Shown here piece by piece: positions 26,501 to 33,500 of a stretch of DNA of 64,000 bases. The position numbers and the translations under genes are program-made. Origin of the DNA: Owenia fusiformis (lineage: Eukaryota; Annelida; Polychaeta; Sabellida; Oweniidae). Every line of letters begins with the position of its first letter. The first letter of the stretch is position 1. The DNA is taken from NCBI GenBank assembly GCA_903813345.2, contig CAIIXF020000001.1, positions 30,805,915-30,869,914 on the forward strand. Direction: 5' to 3'. Under the pieces are notes generated by a model that saw only the letters and a list, made by a program, of their open reading frames with translations, was not told the origin of the DNA and made no database searches.

Positions 26501-29259
26501 TCCCATGTAGTTATCCTTGAGCCACTCAGGATGTACATTTGTTGTGTATTATGACTGCTCTCCCTCTGAGAATGTTCATACAGTTTGTATACTAATCAAT
26601 TAACAGATTCAAACATGGGAGCCTTGAGCTCAAAAGACAAAGGCAGCTCGATATCATACCGCTGACTAATCATATCCCTCTTGCTTGATTCCTGTATGCT
26701 CTTATTTAGGTACAGCCAGCTACATAGTCATTTTGGAAAAATCTCCCATCAGAGTATTGTTTTCTTCAGACACAGTATGGCCAGATATGAATGTTAAACT
26801 TTTGACAGGCTCTTTGCATTACAATGTACAATTCAATAAGGAAATATGTATACATGTAATGTTGTTGTTTTTTTCATTTTAGAAAGCAAGTTCAAAGACC
26901 ACAGCAGTATGTGATGACATTCCTCTCAGTTCATCTAGTGAGCTCATCTTCAAGATGCCCCACACAAGCTCACCACCACATAATAGCAATAAAATAAACC
27001 ACACTCAAATGACTGGTGCATCTTCACATTCCAATAATACAGCCGACAGTGTAGAATCCACAATTGATGGACCAGAAAATATAAAAACTACAACAAATCC
27101 TGCTTCCAATTCACATGACATTAGTGACTCCATAAGGCTAAATGGCAAAATTGTGCAAATGGACAAGAACTTAGAAGCTATAACTTCTTCTGGATATTTG
27201 GAAAAGAAACAAGACAATTCTGCTGATGTCTCTATAGATCTAGATATAAGCTTGCCACAGACTAAACCTCTAGCAAATAAAAAAGATATCACTATTAATA
27301 TCAAAGTCCACAGTCAAACTGGTTGTGCTAATAATGTTGATGGCGATAGCTCAAAGAAATCATCAGTCAAACCTAAAGATGACTCTAAACCTCAGAAAAC
27401 AACAGGTAAGCGATACCTCCACATGTTGTATTTTTATTGATACCAACGAGGCAATAACTCATAACAATAAACCAATTTACCCATAAAGCAGGTTCATATA
27501 CATGTATGTTCTTTCAACTGTGAAATAGACTTTAATTCAGCTGGAACTATCTAGAATCACACTCATGGCAAATATTTATGTATCTGTGTTTTAGGCTATA
27601 CTTGTGGCAGATGTAAACAAGATGCAAAAGTTCCCTGTAAAGCTCTTTGTGAACATGTATGCTGTATCACTTGCTGGAAGGACATTTGTCAAGTAAGTGG
27701 TAGTTGCTTTAATGAAACATTAAAATATTACTATTTTAATTCCATTGATTTTACGTATTTTTTCAGATTTAGATTTTCATAATTTCAGCTGTACCTGTGG
27801 ACTTATAACTGCTAAATGAAGTCCAGTAATAGTGCATTTGTAGTTTGTTGTTTTGTTGAATTTATAGATAAGTTTATATAAGGCTTAATTTTGATATATC
27901 GGTTTTTTGATTTGATAAAAATATTGATGTCTGTCAAAGATTTTAACAGAAGCCTGAAAACAAATTTCAGACATTGATAAAATGCACTCAAACTTGGAAC
28001 TTCAATTAGCATCATAAAATAGCCTTGAAAACCATTATTTAACATGTTTCTTTGACAGACACTGATGTTTTTGATATTGCCCATCAACGCTGCAATAATT
28101 AATTCAAATGAACTCAAGGACATCATAACATGATACAGAGAAACCTGTTACATGTAAACATTTCAACCTTTGACCACCACATGCACTGCTACCCACCTAG
28201 TTACACAGACGTATCGTCAGTGTATCATGGCTGAACTACTTCCGGGATTTGAATTTGGTAAGATATTTTTATTTCTCGATCTACACCTACTTATAAGTTA
28301 CGATGTGGATTATAATTTGGCTCGAAGTTATGGGAGATAGTCTAGTTTGAGAATGTGTCGATGGTTTTAGGTTTGGTATGTTAACGAAGACGCATTTCAC
28401 ATATTTAGTCCCTCGCTTTTGTTACACTGACGATCGGCATTAATATTGCCAATATTACACTGATATTGGTTGTACGTCAGTGTAACAAAAGTGAGGGACT
28501 AAATACGTGAATTGTGTCTTCGTTAACATATAAAACCTAAAACCATCGACACATTCTCAAACTAGACTATCTTCCTTAACTTCGAGCCAAATTATTATCC
28601 ACAACGTGACTTATAAGTAGGTGTAAATCGGGAAATAAAAAAATCTTATCGAAACCTAGTCACGGAAGTAGTTCCGCCATGATACACTGACGATACATAT
28701 CCTTGTGATATGTAATAAAATGAAATTGAACAATTGTAAAGGAAAAAGTTCATTAATTTGCCATAAAACAAACAAAAAACATCAAAACATATATTTCTTT
28801 CCTTGTGATATCAGAATATAGTAACTCTTCAAAAAGAAATTTCACAGAAAAAAAATATTGTAATAATATACCACTTGAATTTCAAACTTTCAACATTTCA
28901 CTTTTTTCATAACTGATCAAAACTTCAATTGCTCCCATGAAGCCATTTACACTCACACAGTTTTTGCTCAAAGACCATGTAAATACTGAACACTTTCAAT
29001 TGTTAAATAAAAGAGCCAATCAATATTTGGGTTCAGTAATCTAAACTTTTACATAATATTGCCTTAAGGTATTAGACTTTAGAGGAGAACTGATCACTTT
29101 ATAGAAGTGTTAACATTTACAGGTTTCAGTGTAGTTGGTCTAACAACAAGTCATGTTTTGTAGGGGGATAAGCTGTGTCCTGTCTGCAGTTCACCTGTGA
29201 GGAAGAGACATTTAGAAAGAATATATTTCCCCCATGGACCAAATAAACAAAATTCTTGA
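5370..29259 (+). CDS. RTEL1: RTEL1, regulator of telomere elongation helicase 1 (29 coding exons)
   Basis: Fe-S cluster superfamily-2 DNA helicase of the XPD/FANCJ/DDX11 group. Known family roles are disassembly of T-loops, D-loops and G-quadruplexes, telomere maintenance and restraint of recombination in the nucleus. I joined 29 exons by GT-AG borders with matching phases, giving about 1,298 codons from ATG 5370 to TGA 29257-29259; human isoforms are of similar length. Seen: Walker A SPTGTGKT (residues 42-49), YASRTHSQL (107-115), four Fe-S cysteines at 142, 160, 169 and 204, DEAH (247-250), LTSGTLAP (exon 13), motif V region [13 protein letters not shown] (exon 17), motif [13 protein letters not shown] (696-706), one harmonin-N-like domain (about 920-1000) and a C-terminal RING (1235-1298). 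Cysteine spacings (18, 9, 35) equal those of human RTEL1. I noticed no PIP-box and only one harmonin domain, where vertebrates have two. Exon coordinates are in the segment entries. Confidence 0.96.
5750..6319 (+). mobile_element. DNA transposon relic in RTEL1 intron 1 (copy 1 of a pair)
   Basis: The termini are CAGGGCTTGCATTA (5750) and TAATGCAAGCGCTG (to 6319), an imperfect inverted repeat, flanked by AATGTG at 5744-5749 and 6320-6325. It is non-coding, about 570 bp. A second, inverted copy lies at 10448-11563. The CAG...CTG ends with a 6-7-bp duplication resemble hAT or Dada-type elements; the superfamily is not settled. The element ends only 14 bp before exon 2. Confidence 0.85.
6610..7060 (+). 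repeat. Diverged tandem repeat, ~140-150 bp unit, RTEL1 intron 2
   Basis: The word ATACCAG recurs at 6653, 6794 and 6942, each preceded by a T-rich stretch and TAATCTTYGRTAAYTCA-like sequence. AAATGGCCAC/AAATGGCTGC words occur between units. Three to four degenerate units fill most of the intron (6533-7182). Confidence 0.6.
8681..10156 (+). mobile_element. Non-autonomous element with ATGTCCCCAC ends, RTEL1 intron 6
   Basis: The ends are ATGTCCCCAC (8681-8690) and GTGGGGACAT (10147-10156). Just inside the left end are a CCCCACACCACATAGTGTGG palindrome and a (GTCC)n microsatellite (8728-8765) followed by TTCTCGAAAACCGCT. The interior is a tandem array (9246-10130). The same end type, in a TGTCACCACC variant, recurs at 60895-61047 and 61307-62085, including the shared tail GACATTTTG. 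From memory, such GTCC-bearing elements are common in marine invertebrate genomes. The short open frames inside are not genes. Confidence 0.75.
9246..10130 (+). repeat. Tandem array, ~162-bp unit, about 5.4 copies
   Basis: Unit starts at GCCATTTTGGATTTTCC occur at 9247, 9410, 9572, 9733, 9896 and (as GCCACTTTGG) 10059, so spacing is 161-163 bp. Each unit contains CCTAAAATCTTGTCTGTAAA, CGTTTTCAGGTGAAC and ATTTTCAGGGATGATTC. It lies inside the 8681-10156 element. Confidence 0.9.
10448..11563 (-). mobile_element. DNA transposon relic in RTEL1 intron 6 (copy 2, inverted, with insertion)
   Basis: Reverse complement of the 5750-6319 element: ends CAGCGCTTGCATTA (10448) and TAATGCAAGCCCTG (to 11563), with a GGATATG duplication at 10441-10447 and 11564-11570. 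It is split by an insertion at about 10591-11147. The two copies are strongly alike outside that insertion. The open frames within are fortuitous. Confidence 0.85.
10591..11147. mobile_element. Insertion nested in the 10448-11563 element
   Basis: Defined by comparison with copy 1, in which the sequence corresponding to CAGTTTTT and GATTTCTTGC is contiguous. The insert begins CGAGGTCTCTTCTGCCG and ends near GGAGACCTCGACTCGG ... CTGCA, so AGACCTCGA/TCGAGGTCT words lie at both ends, with a T-run on each side. The reverse strand has GGTTCGAGGTCTCCCGC, reminiscent of a pol III B box, but no A box at the right distance. Family unknown. Confidence 0.6.
11571..12296. other. End of RTEL1 intron 6, no feature seen
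   Basis: AT-rich intronic sequence. The only structure is an 18-bp word, CAAAGAGCTTGGATTGAG (11903-11920), whose reverse complement stands at 10308-10325 on the other side of the transposon. Confidence 0.5.
12297..16740 (+). CDS. RTEL1: RTEL1 exons 7-16: DEAH box to motif IV region (residues 231-632)
   Basis: Exons are 12297-12516, 12723-12767, 13018-13096, 14132-14232, 14485-14624, 14954-15038, 15439-15571, 15830-15984, 16257-16342 and 16579-16740. Exon 7 holds the DEAH box ([12 protein letters not shown]) and CEESASFDL, a hallmark of this family. Exons 8 to 12 cover the Arch region, which is the least conserved part; exon 8 is only 45 nt. Exon 13 holds [12 protein letters not shown] and [14 protein letters not shown] (motif III area). 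Exon 15 has [15 protein letters not shown]. Exon 16 ends AVCRGK, leading into motif V in exon 17. Phases agree at every junction. Confidence 0.94.
13416..13855. mobile_element. hAT-type MITE in RTEL1 intron 9
   Basis: The ends are TAGAAGTGTCAC (13416) and GTGACACCTCTA (to 13855), followed inward by ACCTGAAGTCGACCCGAA and GGGTCGACCCGAAG. An 8-bp target duplication with one mismatch, GTGTAACT / GTATAACT, flanks the element. The TAGAGGTGT-type ends with an 8-bp duplication fit the hAT superfamily. It is 440 bp and non-coding. Confidence 0.85.
13898..14014 (+). repeat. Tandem duplicate of RTEL1 intron 9 end plus start of exon 10
   Basis: This 117-bp stretch is a diverged direct copy of 14036-14156. 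It includes its own acceptor, ATTAATTGTAG (to 13989), followed by 25 bases nearly equal to the first 25 bases of exon 10 (ATATATGTTTGAGCTGTTTG versus ATACATATTTGAGCTGTTTG). The copy then diverges (TTCACTTCATCC) and does not continue the exon. It is a decoy acceptor 142 bp upstream of the real one. Confidence 0.85.
16741..17678. other. RTEL1 intron 16, part before the nested gene
   Basis: AT-rich and non-coding apart from the hairpin at 17385-17487. The open frames here are short and unsupported. Confidence 0.5.
17385..17487. repeat. 25-bp perfect inverted repeat with 53-bp loop
   Basis: Arms 17385-17409 (TATGACCTGAATCGATTGCA...) and 17463-17487 are exact reverse complements. The geometry is close to the 27-bp stem with 54-bp loop at 3009-3116, although the sequences differ. 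It lies downstream of the nested minus-strand gene. It is probably a small foldback insertion. Confidence 0.85.
17679..17684 (-). terminator. Candidate polyadenylation signal of the ASB-like gene
   Basis: AATAAA on the minus strand (TTTATT on the plus strand), about 112 bases beyond the stop codon at 17796-17798. The position is suitable, but the match could be chance in AT-rich DNA. Confidence 0.5.
17796..18998 (-). CDS. Intronless ankyrin-repeat protein with SOCS-box-like C-terminus (ASB-like)
   Basis: A single open frame of 400 codons, by far the longest in the window, nested antisense in RTEL1 intron 16. The start is ATG 18998 (context AGCAATGG); an in-frame TAA lies five codons upstream. 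Ankyrin repeats are visible, for example [20 protein letters not shown] (about 35-54), [19 protein letters not shown] (about 107), [39 protein letters not shown] and [16 protein letters not shown]. Near the C-terminus, [12 protein letters not shown] (336-347) and [13 protein letters not shown] (368-380) match the BC-box and Cul5-box pattern of SOCS boxes. ASB proteins are substrate adaptors of Elongin B/C-Cullin 5 ubiquitin ligases; the substrate here is unknown. The lack of introns suggests either an expanded intronless family or a retrogene; I see no poly-A tract. Which ASB it resembles most cannot be told from sequence alone. Confidence 0.85.
   Translation of the reverse strand: MDLLGTLPYIIHSDSDCMCHLLNGAKLDPGKRKHQVVLLYSAVTGNTECIQTLLDVGMSEEWQSIKDNLEDQPVLTWTAKYASQDCKKLLKKYSPNLNMCSLLIQHALYFAAEGNHIECVKILLKYIETSDLDFEPRLYIDPLCVASEKGFAEIVKCILGKEVNINGCYGWPLREAAMSGKLTCVQVLLDNGASMAPPGIETILTTAIWRSRENIVLELLERGANPNQKCEIGSRRYPMEILMKNVLNGEQCKKVDLQILKHMLKYGALLDVCKLSKGTYCTFLNMKCAHIVLINVAITTSCLSCAQKIYIKSQEIFKNEPEQKEQLRIVHTKSVSLKNQAMRCIRKCLNSSGKLSHTKNFIRKVQNLPLPTEMKNDILYTGVCRDISETINTLSRERKE
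18999..19900. other. RTEL1 intron 16 after the nested gene; presumed 5' flank of the ASB-like gene
   Basis: AT-rich, with no exon or repeat recognised. The promoter of the minus-strand ASB-like gene should lie here, but I see no defining element. Confidence 0.4.
19901..21458 (+). CDS. RTEL1: RTEL1 exons 17-21: motifs V-VI and end of helicase core (residues 633-845)
   Basis: Exons are 19901-20038, 20318-20433, 20559-20682, 20995-21148 and 21352-21458. Exon 17 (46 codons, phase 0 at both ends) carries motif [21 protein letters not shown], and [11 protein letters not shown]. Exon 18 carries [20 protein letters not shown] (motif VI, the arginine finger helix). Exon 19 carries [19 protein letters not shown], the typical end of the helicase fold. 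Exon 20 begins MPAPKP, as in human RTEL1 (MPAPAP), where the low-complexity linker starts. Exon 21 keeps LLDALES, similar to the human LLAALEH segment. Exon 17 starts with GTGAGTGAGG, a donor-like sequence (see findings). Confidence 0.94.
21892..23533 (+). mobile_element. G-rich DNA transposon with 5-bp target duplication, copy 1
   Basis: The ends are CAGGCCCGTAAGA (21892) and TCTGACGGCCCTG (to 23533), imperfect inverted repeats, with GGTAA at 21887-21891 and 23534-23538. The subterminal words AGGGGGGTGCGGTTTTTAG (left) and GGGGTGCGGTCGCACCC (right) are characteristic. The interior is made of ~300-bp subrepeats (TTTTGTGGGG...CCTAGAAAATTTTACAATTT...TATTTGGTGCTTTCTGGGCA) and carries a TA-flanked MITE (22151-22304). 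A second full copy is at 39522-40936, also with a 5-bp duplication. CAG-ends with 5-bp duplications would fit the hAT5 clade. No transposase is encoded. Confidence 0.9.
23111..23188 (+). repeat. Poly-G tract cluster (GCGCCAGAG-G11 units)
   Basis: Successive runs of 7 to 13 G separated by ATCAA, CCAGA and GCGCCAGAGT. Three ~22-bp units GCGCCAGAG(T)G(n) can be seen. It is a strong G-quadruplex candidate on the coding strand. Run lengths are prone to sequencing error. Confidence 0.85.
24136..27405 (+). CDS. RTEL1: RTEL1 exons 22-27: linker, NLS-like segment, harmonin-N-like domain (residues 846-1234)
   Basis: Exons are 24136-24177, 24365-24442, 24828-24929, 25116-25260, 25845-26122 and 26883-27405. 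Exon 22 has only 14 codons. Exon 23 is very basic ([18 protein letters not shown]), a likely nuclear localisation signal. Exons 25-26 encode the harmonin-N-like domain: [18 protein letters not shown], then [32 protein letters not shown], matching the first such domain of human RTEL1 (VRPHHKQQF, GYRPEHS). Exon 27 is a long Ser/Thr/Asn-rich linker of 174 codons with no recognised domain. Intron 26 carries a copy of part of exon 27. The second vertebrate harmonin domain is not found between exons 26 and 28. Confidence 0.9.
26254..26482 (+). repeat. Three direct repeats ACAAGGGTTGTTCAATGAAT in RTEL1 intron 26
   Basis: The word, extended to ATACAGG in the first two copies, occurs at 26254-26278, 26430-26454 and 26460-26482. 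The first two bracket the exon-27-like copy at 26301-26406. Inside them, AGATATCACTGGGTT (26281) repeats exon 26 sequence at about 25900, and CCCAGTGATATCT (26407) is the inverse, so the block can also fold back. Confidence 0.85.
26301..26406 (+). pseudogene. 106-bp intronic copy of RTEL1 exon 27 (27023-27128)
   Basis: Aligned base for base with 27023-27128 there are no indels and, by my count, nine substitutions (eight transitions, one transversion), about 92% identity. The exon 27 frame stays open through this copy and on to a stop at about 26517-26519; upstream it is open back to the CAG|GTAAGA site near 26277. It could be a decaying internal duplication or an alternative exon. No strong polypyrimidine acceptor directly precedes it. 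Confidence 0.85.
27595..29259 (+). CDS. RTEL1: RTEL1 exons 28-29: C-terminal RING finger (residues 1235-1298)
   Basis: Exons are 27595-27692 and 29164-29259. The translation has [12 protein letters not shown], then [15 protein letters not shown], and, after the intron, [19 protein letters not shown], ending at TGA 29257-29259. The paired CxxC motifs are the C4C4-type RING of long vertebrate RTEL1 isoforms, whose known role is in TRF2 contact at the telomere. The 1.47-kb intron between these exons (27693-29163) contains the large foldback at 28211-28696. Confidence 0.9.
28211..28696. repeat. Foldback with ~230-bp arms in the last RTEL1 intron
   Basis: The left arm starts GTATCGTCAGTGTATCATGG (28211) and the right arm ends with CCATGATACACTGACGATAC (to 28696). 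The complementarity continues with few mismatches through TTATAAGT, TTTGGCTCGAAGTTA, AGATAGTCTAGTTTGAGAAT, GTGTCGATGGTTTTAGGTTT, GTTAACGAAGAC and AGTCCCTC to the centre near 28450. No clear target duplication is visible. Both arms contain ACTTCCG and ATGGC, promoter-like words. It is either a foldback transposon or an inverted duplication. Confidence 0.9.
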
Positions 29260-29442
29260 TGGACATTTTACAGTTGAAAAGCAATATTTAATTTATTTAT
29301 AATAGCCAATTGCATGCTAAATTCTTCACTGCAGTGCATGATGATAGACATTATTTTTATAAAACTATTCAAAATTATGGAAAGCAGTGCTGCTATTACA
29401 AAAATGGAATTCATAAAACTGACTGAATATTTTTTTTTTTTA

Positions 29443-29448
29443 AATAAA
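29443..29448 (+). terminator. Candidate RTEL1 polyadenylation signal
   Basis: AATAAA about 185 bases after the TGA stop, following a T11 run. It is the first canonical hexamer beyond the coding end that I see. Confidence 0.55.
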
Positions 29449-30115
29449 TGATAAAAACAAATTTACAACTGTTTTTACTTTTACTAAGAGTCTCATCAGT
29501 TGAAATATCAATGATGATTTTGAAAATATTTCATCATTTAATAAAGATGTCACTTGTAGTTTGAATTTGCTCAGTCCAAGGAGGATCGAAACTTGATATT
29601 TTCCACCAATGAAAACGTTGAAATGTCGTTATTTTCTGAAATTATAACCGTCTATAAATTCAAAATAAACAGTTCAAAGGATTCAAACCAATATCTCGAT
29701 CATTTCTTGTGAGTTTTGAGGTTCAAATGTTGAAGTGAACAAAATGGCGGCTGTTTGAATTTGAATTTTGTATAACGACATGCCTATGTATTGGACAGAA
29801 TATCGATCTTGCACTCTGGGAGCCAATCCTCCTTGAGCTCAGTTTGAAAATGGTAATATGGTTTGAGACCAGAACACACAAATTGGATTCATTCCAATTT
29901 AATTCCACTATCCTCAAATTAGGAACTCAATATAAAATTCAACATTATAAACGTTTCACGAAGTGCAATGTTACACACATACTGGTATACTTTGCAATTC
30001 CTGCAATGTCAATGAAGGAGACAGATGTCACAAATACTAGCATCTACAAAAAGGTCCTTCCAAAAAGGTTATCTGATCAAACAATGCACTCAATACAAGT
30101 TAATAACACAAATGC
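29449..30115. other. Intergenic, no gene recognised
   Basis: Contains AAAATGGCGGC at 29741-29751, a good match to the YY1 motif common just downstream of promoters. No exon follows in frame (ATGGCGGCTGTTTGA stops at once). The 93-codon open frame at 29844-30125 has no family resemblance. Confidence 0.45.
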
Positions 30116-30540
30116 GAGTAGGTAGTTACCAGTTTCACCACTAGGTGGCTCATTCGCGTCAGATAGCATGGCGGGTATAGTAGAAAGTTCCCTTAACTGA
30201 AATTACATCTGTTTTAGTTGTTAAATTTTTCATATAACCCTTATGTATCTAATTGTTGTGCAAATTAAAATATGTCCATTAAAAGAAAATGTTATCTGTC
30301 CAATACAAGAAAAGATATTTCACTTTTTGTGATTTTGTTACATGGAGTTTATGGGGAATCTCCCCGAACTAGAAGTCACATTTTTAAAAAAAATTAAATT
30401 TTCAAATGCTTGCACAAAAAAAATTGGGCCCCTCAAACCAAGTGAAAATTTAAGGCCCATTTTCTAAATAATCTGGCCCCTTAAGGCTCTACCAAGGGGG
30501 GGGGGCTGGGCCCGGGCCCGGGCCCCCAGACCCGCCAGTG
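30116..30540 (+). repeat. Interspersed repeat, right copy, with GC-rich end
   Basis: Bases 30116-30392 are the reverse complement of 1-272. The element probably continues to 30540, where the plus strand ends ...GGGCCCGGGCCCGGGCCCCC AGACCCGCCAGTG. Its reverse (CACTGGCGGGTCTGGGGG) resembles the CAGTGGCGGATC-type ends of common animal DNA transposons. Near the other end is a CTCF-like word, CCACTAGGTGGC (30138-30149). Family unassigned. Confidence 0.7.
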
Positions 30541-33500
30541 TTTGTAGATGTAATTTTACATGTAGATTTCAAATATGACATCACTTTGACTGAATTTTGA
30601 TTATTTAATGATGTAAATTAAGATTATTTCTTCTCGCATCTAGTCTATTACAGCAAATATCAATTGTAAGAGAAGAAAAGTTAGTAAATGAGTAAATATT
30701 ACAGTTTAAAAAAGAGCTTGCATATTAAATGAATAAACTGCCTTTTAACACTTCACAAACACCATGCCTTTTAAAAAGTATAAGGTGTGCATGGCACTGT
30801 ATGCCCCTCTTATAGTTTTCACTTACTAGACAAGGAATTTTATCAAGCTTTAGTATTTACAGAAAAGAAGGAGTGTATCAAAGTCTATTGATGCTGCAAA
30901 TTACAGGCTGTTGTGCTTTTTTTAAAGATCTGGGGTACATAGGGTCATAATAAGACTTTGACTCTTTTAAGTCATGTCTTCTACTCCTCCTCCCTTTAAA
31001 ACCTAATTTCAAAAGGTTTAAACATTACATTGTTCTTTAATGGCTACCTGAAGCTTGAGTGAATCGGCTGAAGAAATAGACAATCAGATTCCAATGTTTT
31101 AGCCATAGAGGGTAAGAACTGTGTCTGGGCTAAGTTCGATATTTTGCCAAAGAATATCTTTGATTATGTACAGGATCACATGGTAAGCACTGTCTGGATA
31201 TATTGCAGTATAAATAGTTAGTTTAATTATTGGAATAGACTTTGATTAAGATAAAGTATTTTATCACATTAGCCAATAATGAGATTACAGCAATGAAATA
31301 AATGTTTGTGATAGGGGCACGTATCAAATTGTCAAATTGGTCTGGATAAGATAAACAAACAAACAAACAAGTGTTAAACTAACTGATATCACAATTTCAC
31401 TGGCAACTTTTAACTTTTCTCTACTCTTTTTCAATTTCAGTATCAAGGACATTAAATGAATACTCTTGATTTTCAATTTTATTAATAGAAATACAGTTTC
31501 AAGTTTGACTCATTTATAGGGTTTATTTTGTTGTAGTTCAAAAATGCTTGTGATATACATAACAACTCAGAAATTGTGTATTTATGTAAGTACTTAACAT
31601 TACATATTTTACTGCACTGATACAAAAGATCATTTGATGTTTCCGCATACAGGTGTATTGATGGAAATAGTGACATATAGATAAAGAGCTCATATATTTA
31701 GAATGGGTGGATTGCATGTGTCTTTAACATGTTAGTCACAGGTCAGGGGATAAATTCCTGACCTATATCTCAACTACACAAAATAGTCCTGGGATTATAT
31801 CACTTTATTTTTCTAACCAAAGTTCAGATCTCATTAAGATTGAGCAGTTAACACAAGATGCATATCAGTATCCTATTACCAGCAAAAAATTCAAATTTTC
31901 TTTGCTTATTTACCCCTCTGTATCTTTGTTTCATATTCAAGGAGTAACTTTCACTTAACTCTGTCACAGTACATGTATATATTTTATATGAGGGTTGAGG
32001 AATTTTCAAATTGAATTATTTTGAACAATTCTTTTGAATTAAGTTGTTTTCATGTTCATATTTCAATGTTGTGTGTATAATTGACTGAGTTTGAACTTAA
32101 ACTAATAATTTGACTTTAGAATTTTTTCAAGGGGAGTATTTTGCATTTTTAGGTTATTATTTTGTTGTAAACAGTATATAGCCTCTTTATTAATTTATAC
32201 AGTATTAGCTTTTACATATATTTTAAACATACATCTTTTTAAAGAATGAAGCAGTTGACCTTTACATGAATTGAAACAGTTTTGTTTGTATTGTGTATTT
32301 AAGTCTGATTTACTCTAATCACCATTTTGGCCAGGACATGACCCAATGGAGAGATATGTGATTAAAACCCACACATGTAAATGTTGCTATATACATAATG
32401 ATGCAACAGATGATCCCAATATCTACAGCAAGAACAATGGCAATTTATTTATGGTATGTACTTTTATGTACAGTTGTTGATGGTGGGTATAATGGGTACC
32501 CGTATTTATACTCTTGAAATCTCCTGAAAATGGTTATAATAAAACTCTCTAAAATGCTCAGGTTACACCCCATTCTTCCAAATATTGATTTTCAGATTCA
32601 AGCAGACAACATAATTTGAATCCCCAGAAATCCTCAAATTATTTCAAATGCTGGTTTTCATATAAGGTAATTTAAAAATTTGGTTTGAAATTGAACCAGC
32701 ATAGTAGTGATAGCAAAGAGCAAGCTGCTATAGAGAAATTTAGAAAAACACAAGCCTTTTCAAATATGGTATTTGCATATTGAGGTTTCTTGGACTCTGT
32801 GGGAGGGGGGTCTTTTTAATTGAAAAGGCAGGCCATAGACAAGAACCATGTGCTCTACTTGCTACATGCAACTGACACCTCAGATTTTCAACAAAATGGC
32901 TTGTTGTACACTCCCATCCAAATTTTGGGTAAACCCAACTCCTCTATTGGAGCACTTGTAAAAGTCTGTTAATTCATGGCAATTCAAAAGGATCATCAGA
33001 TTTTTCATATATAGCCAGAAAAATTCAAACCTGAACAGGCGTTAAACTGTGCTTTCCAATGGGAAGGCAGAGTTGCCAAATGTTTGGAGGGGAGTGTATT
33101 TCCATATACAATAGAATACTCCCATAGAACAGCACACTGGTCCAATAATTCAACACACTGGTCCAATGATTCTTGCCTAGAATGGGAATGGAATAATTCA
33201 GATGTCAATACAATTACACTGGATGCCACACAGATGCTAACAAAAATCAAGAACTCTCAATTCCCATTGGATAACAAATTACTTACACTATAAGGTAATC
33301 AGAGAACATCTAGTAATTTGATGGACTATTTATTTCTATATGTAACTGACTCTAAAGATAAGGTTGGATTTGGTCAATTCACTAAGTAAACTCTAGGAGT
33401 CTGTAAATGATATGTGAGTACTAGGATACATATCTTTCATCACTTTCAACTCCAGTCTGGGTTTAAACATGCTAAAAGAGAGAAAATATAAACTATAGAA

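Noticed and set aside
26278-26519. Firm call of an alternative RTEL1 exon
   Set aside because: Frame is open but there is no good polypyrimidine acceptor; kept as a finding and annotated as a duplicate fragment.
27005-27304. 99-codon minus-strand open frame
   Set aside because: Antisense shadow of RTEL1 exon 27; the similar frame at 26286-26486 is the shadow of the duplicated copy.
31720-31800. Functional RNA from a local CAGGTCAGGGG...CCTGACCT fold
   Set aside because: Short stem only, with no further support.
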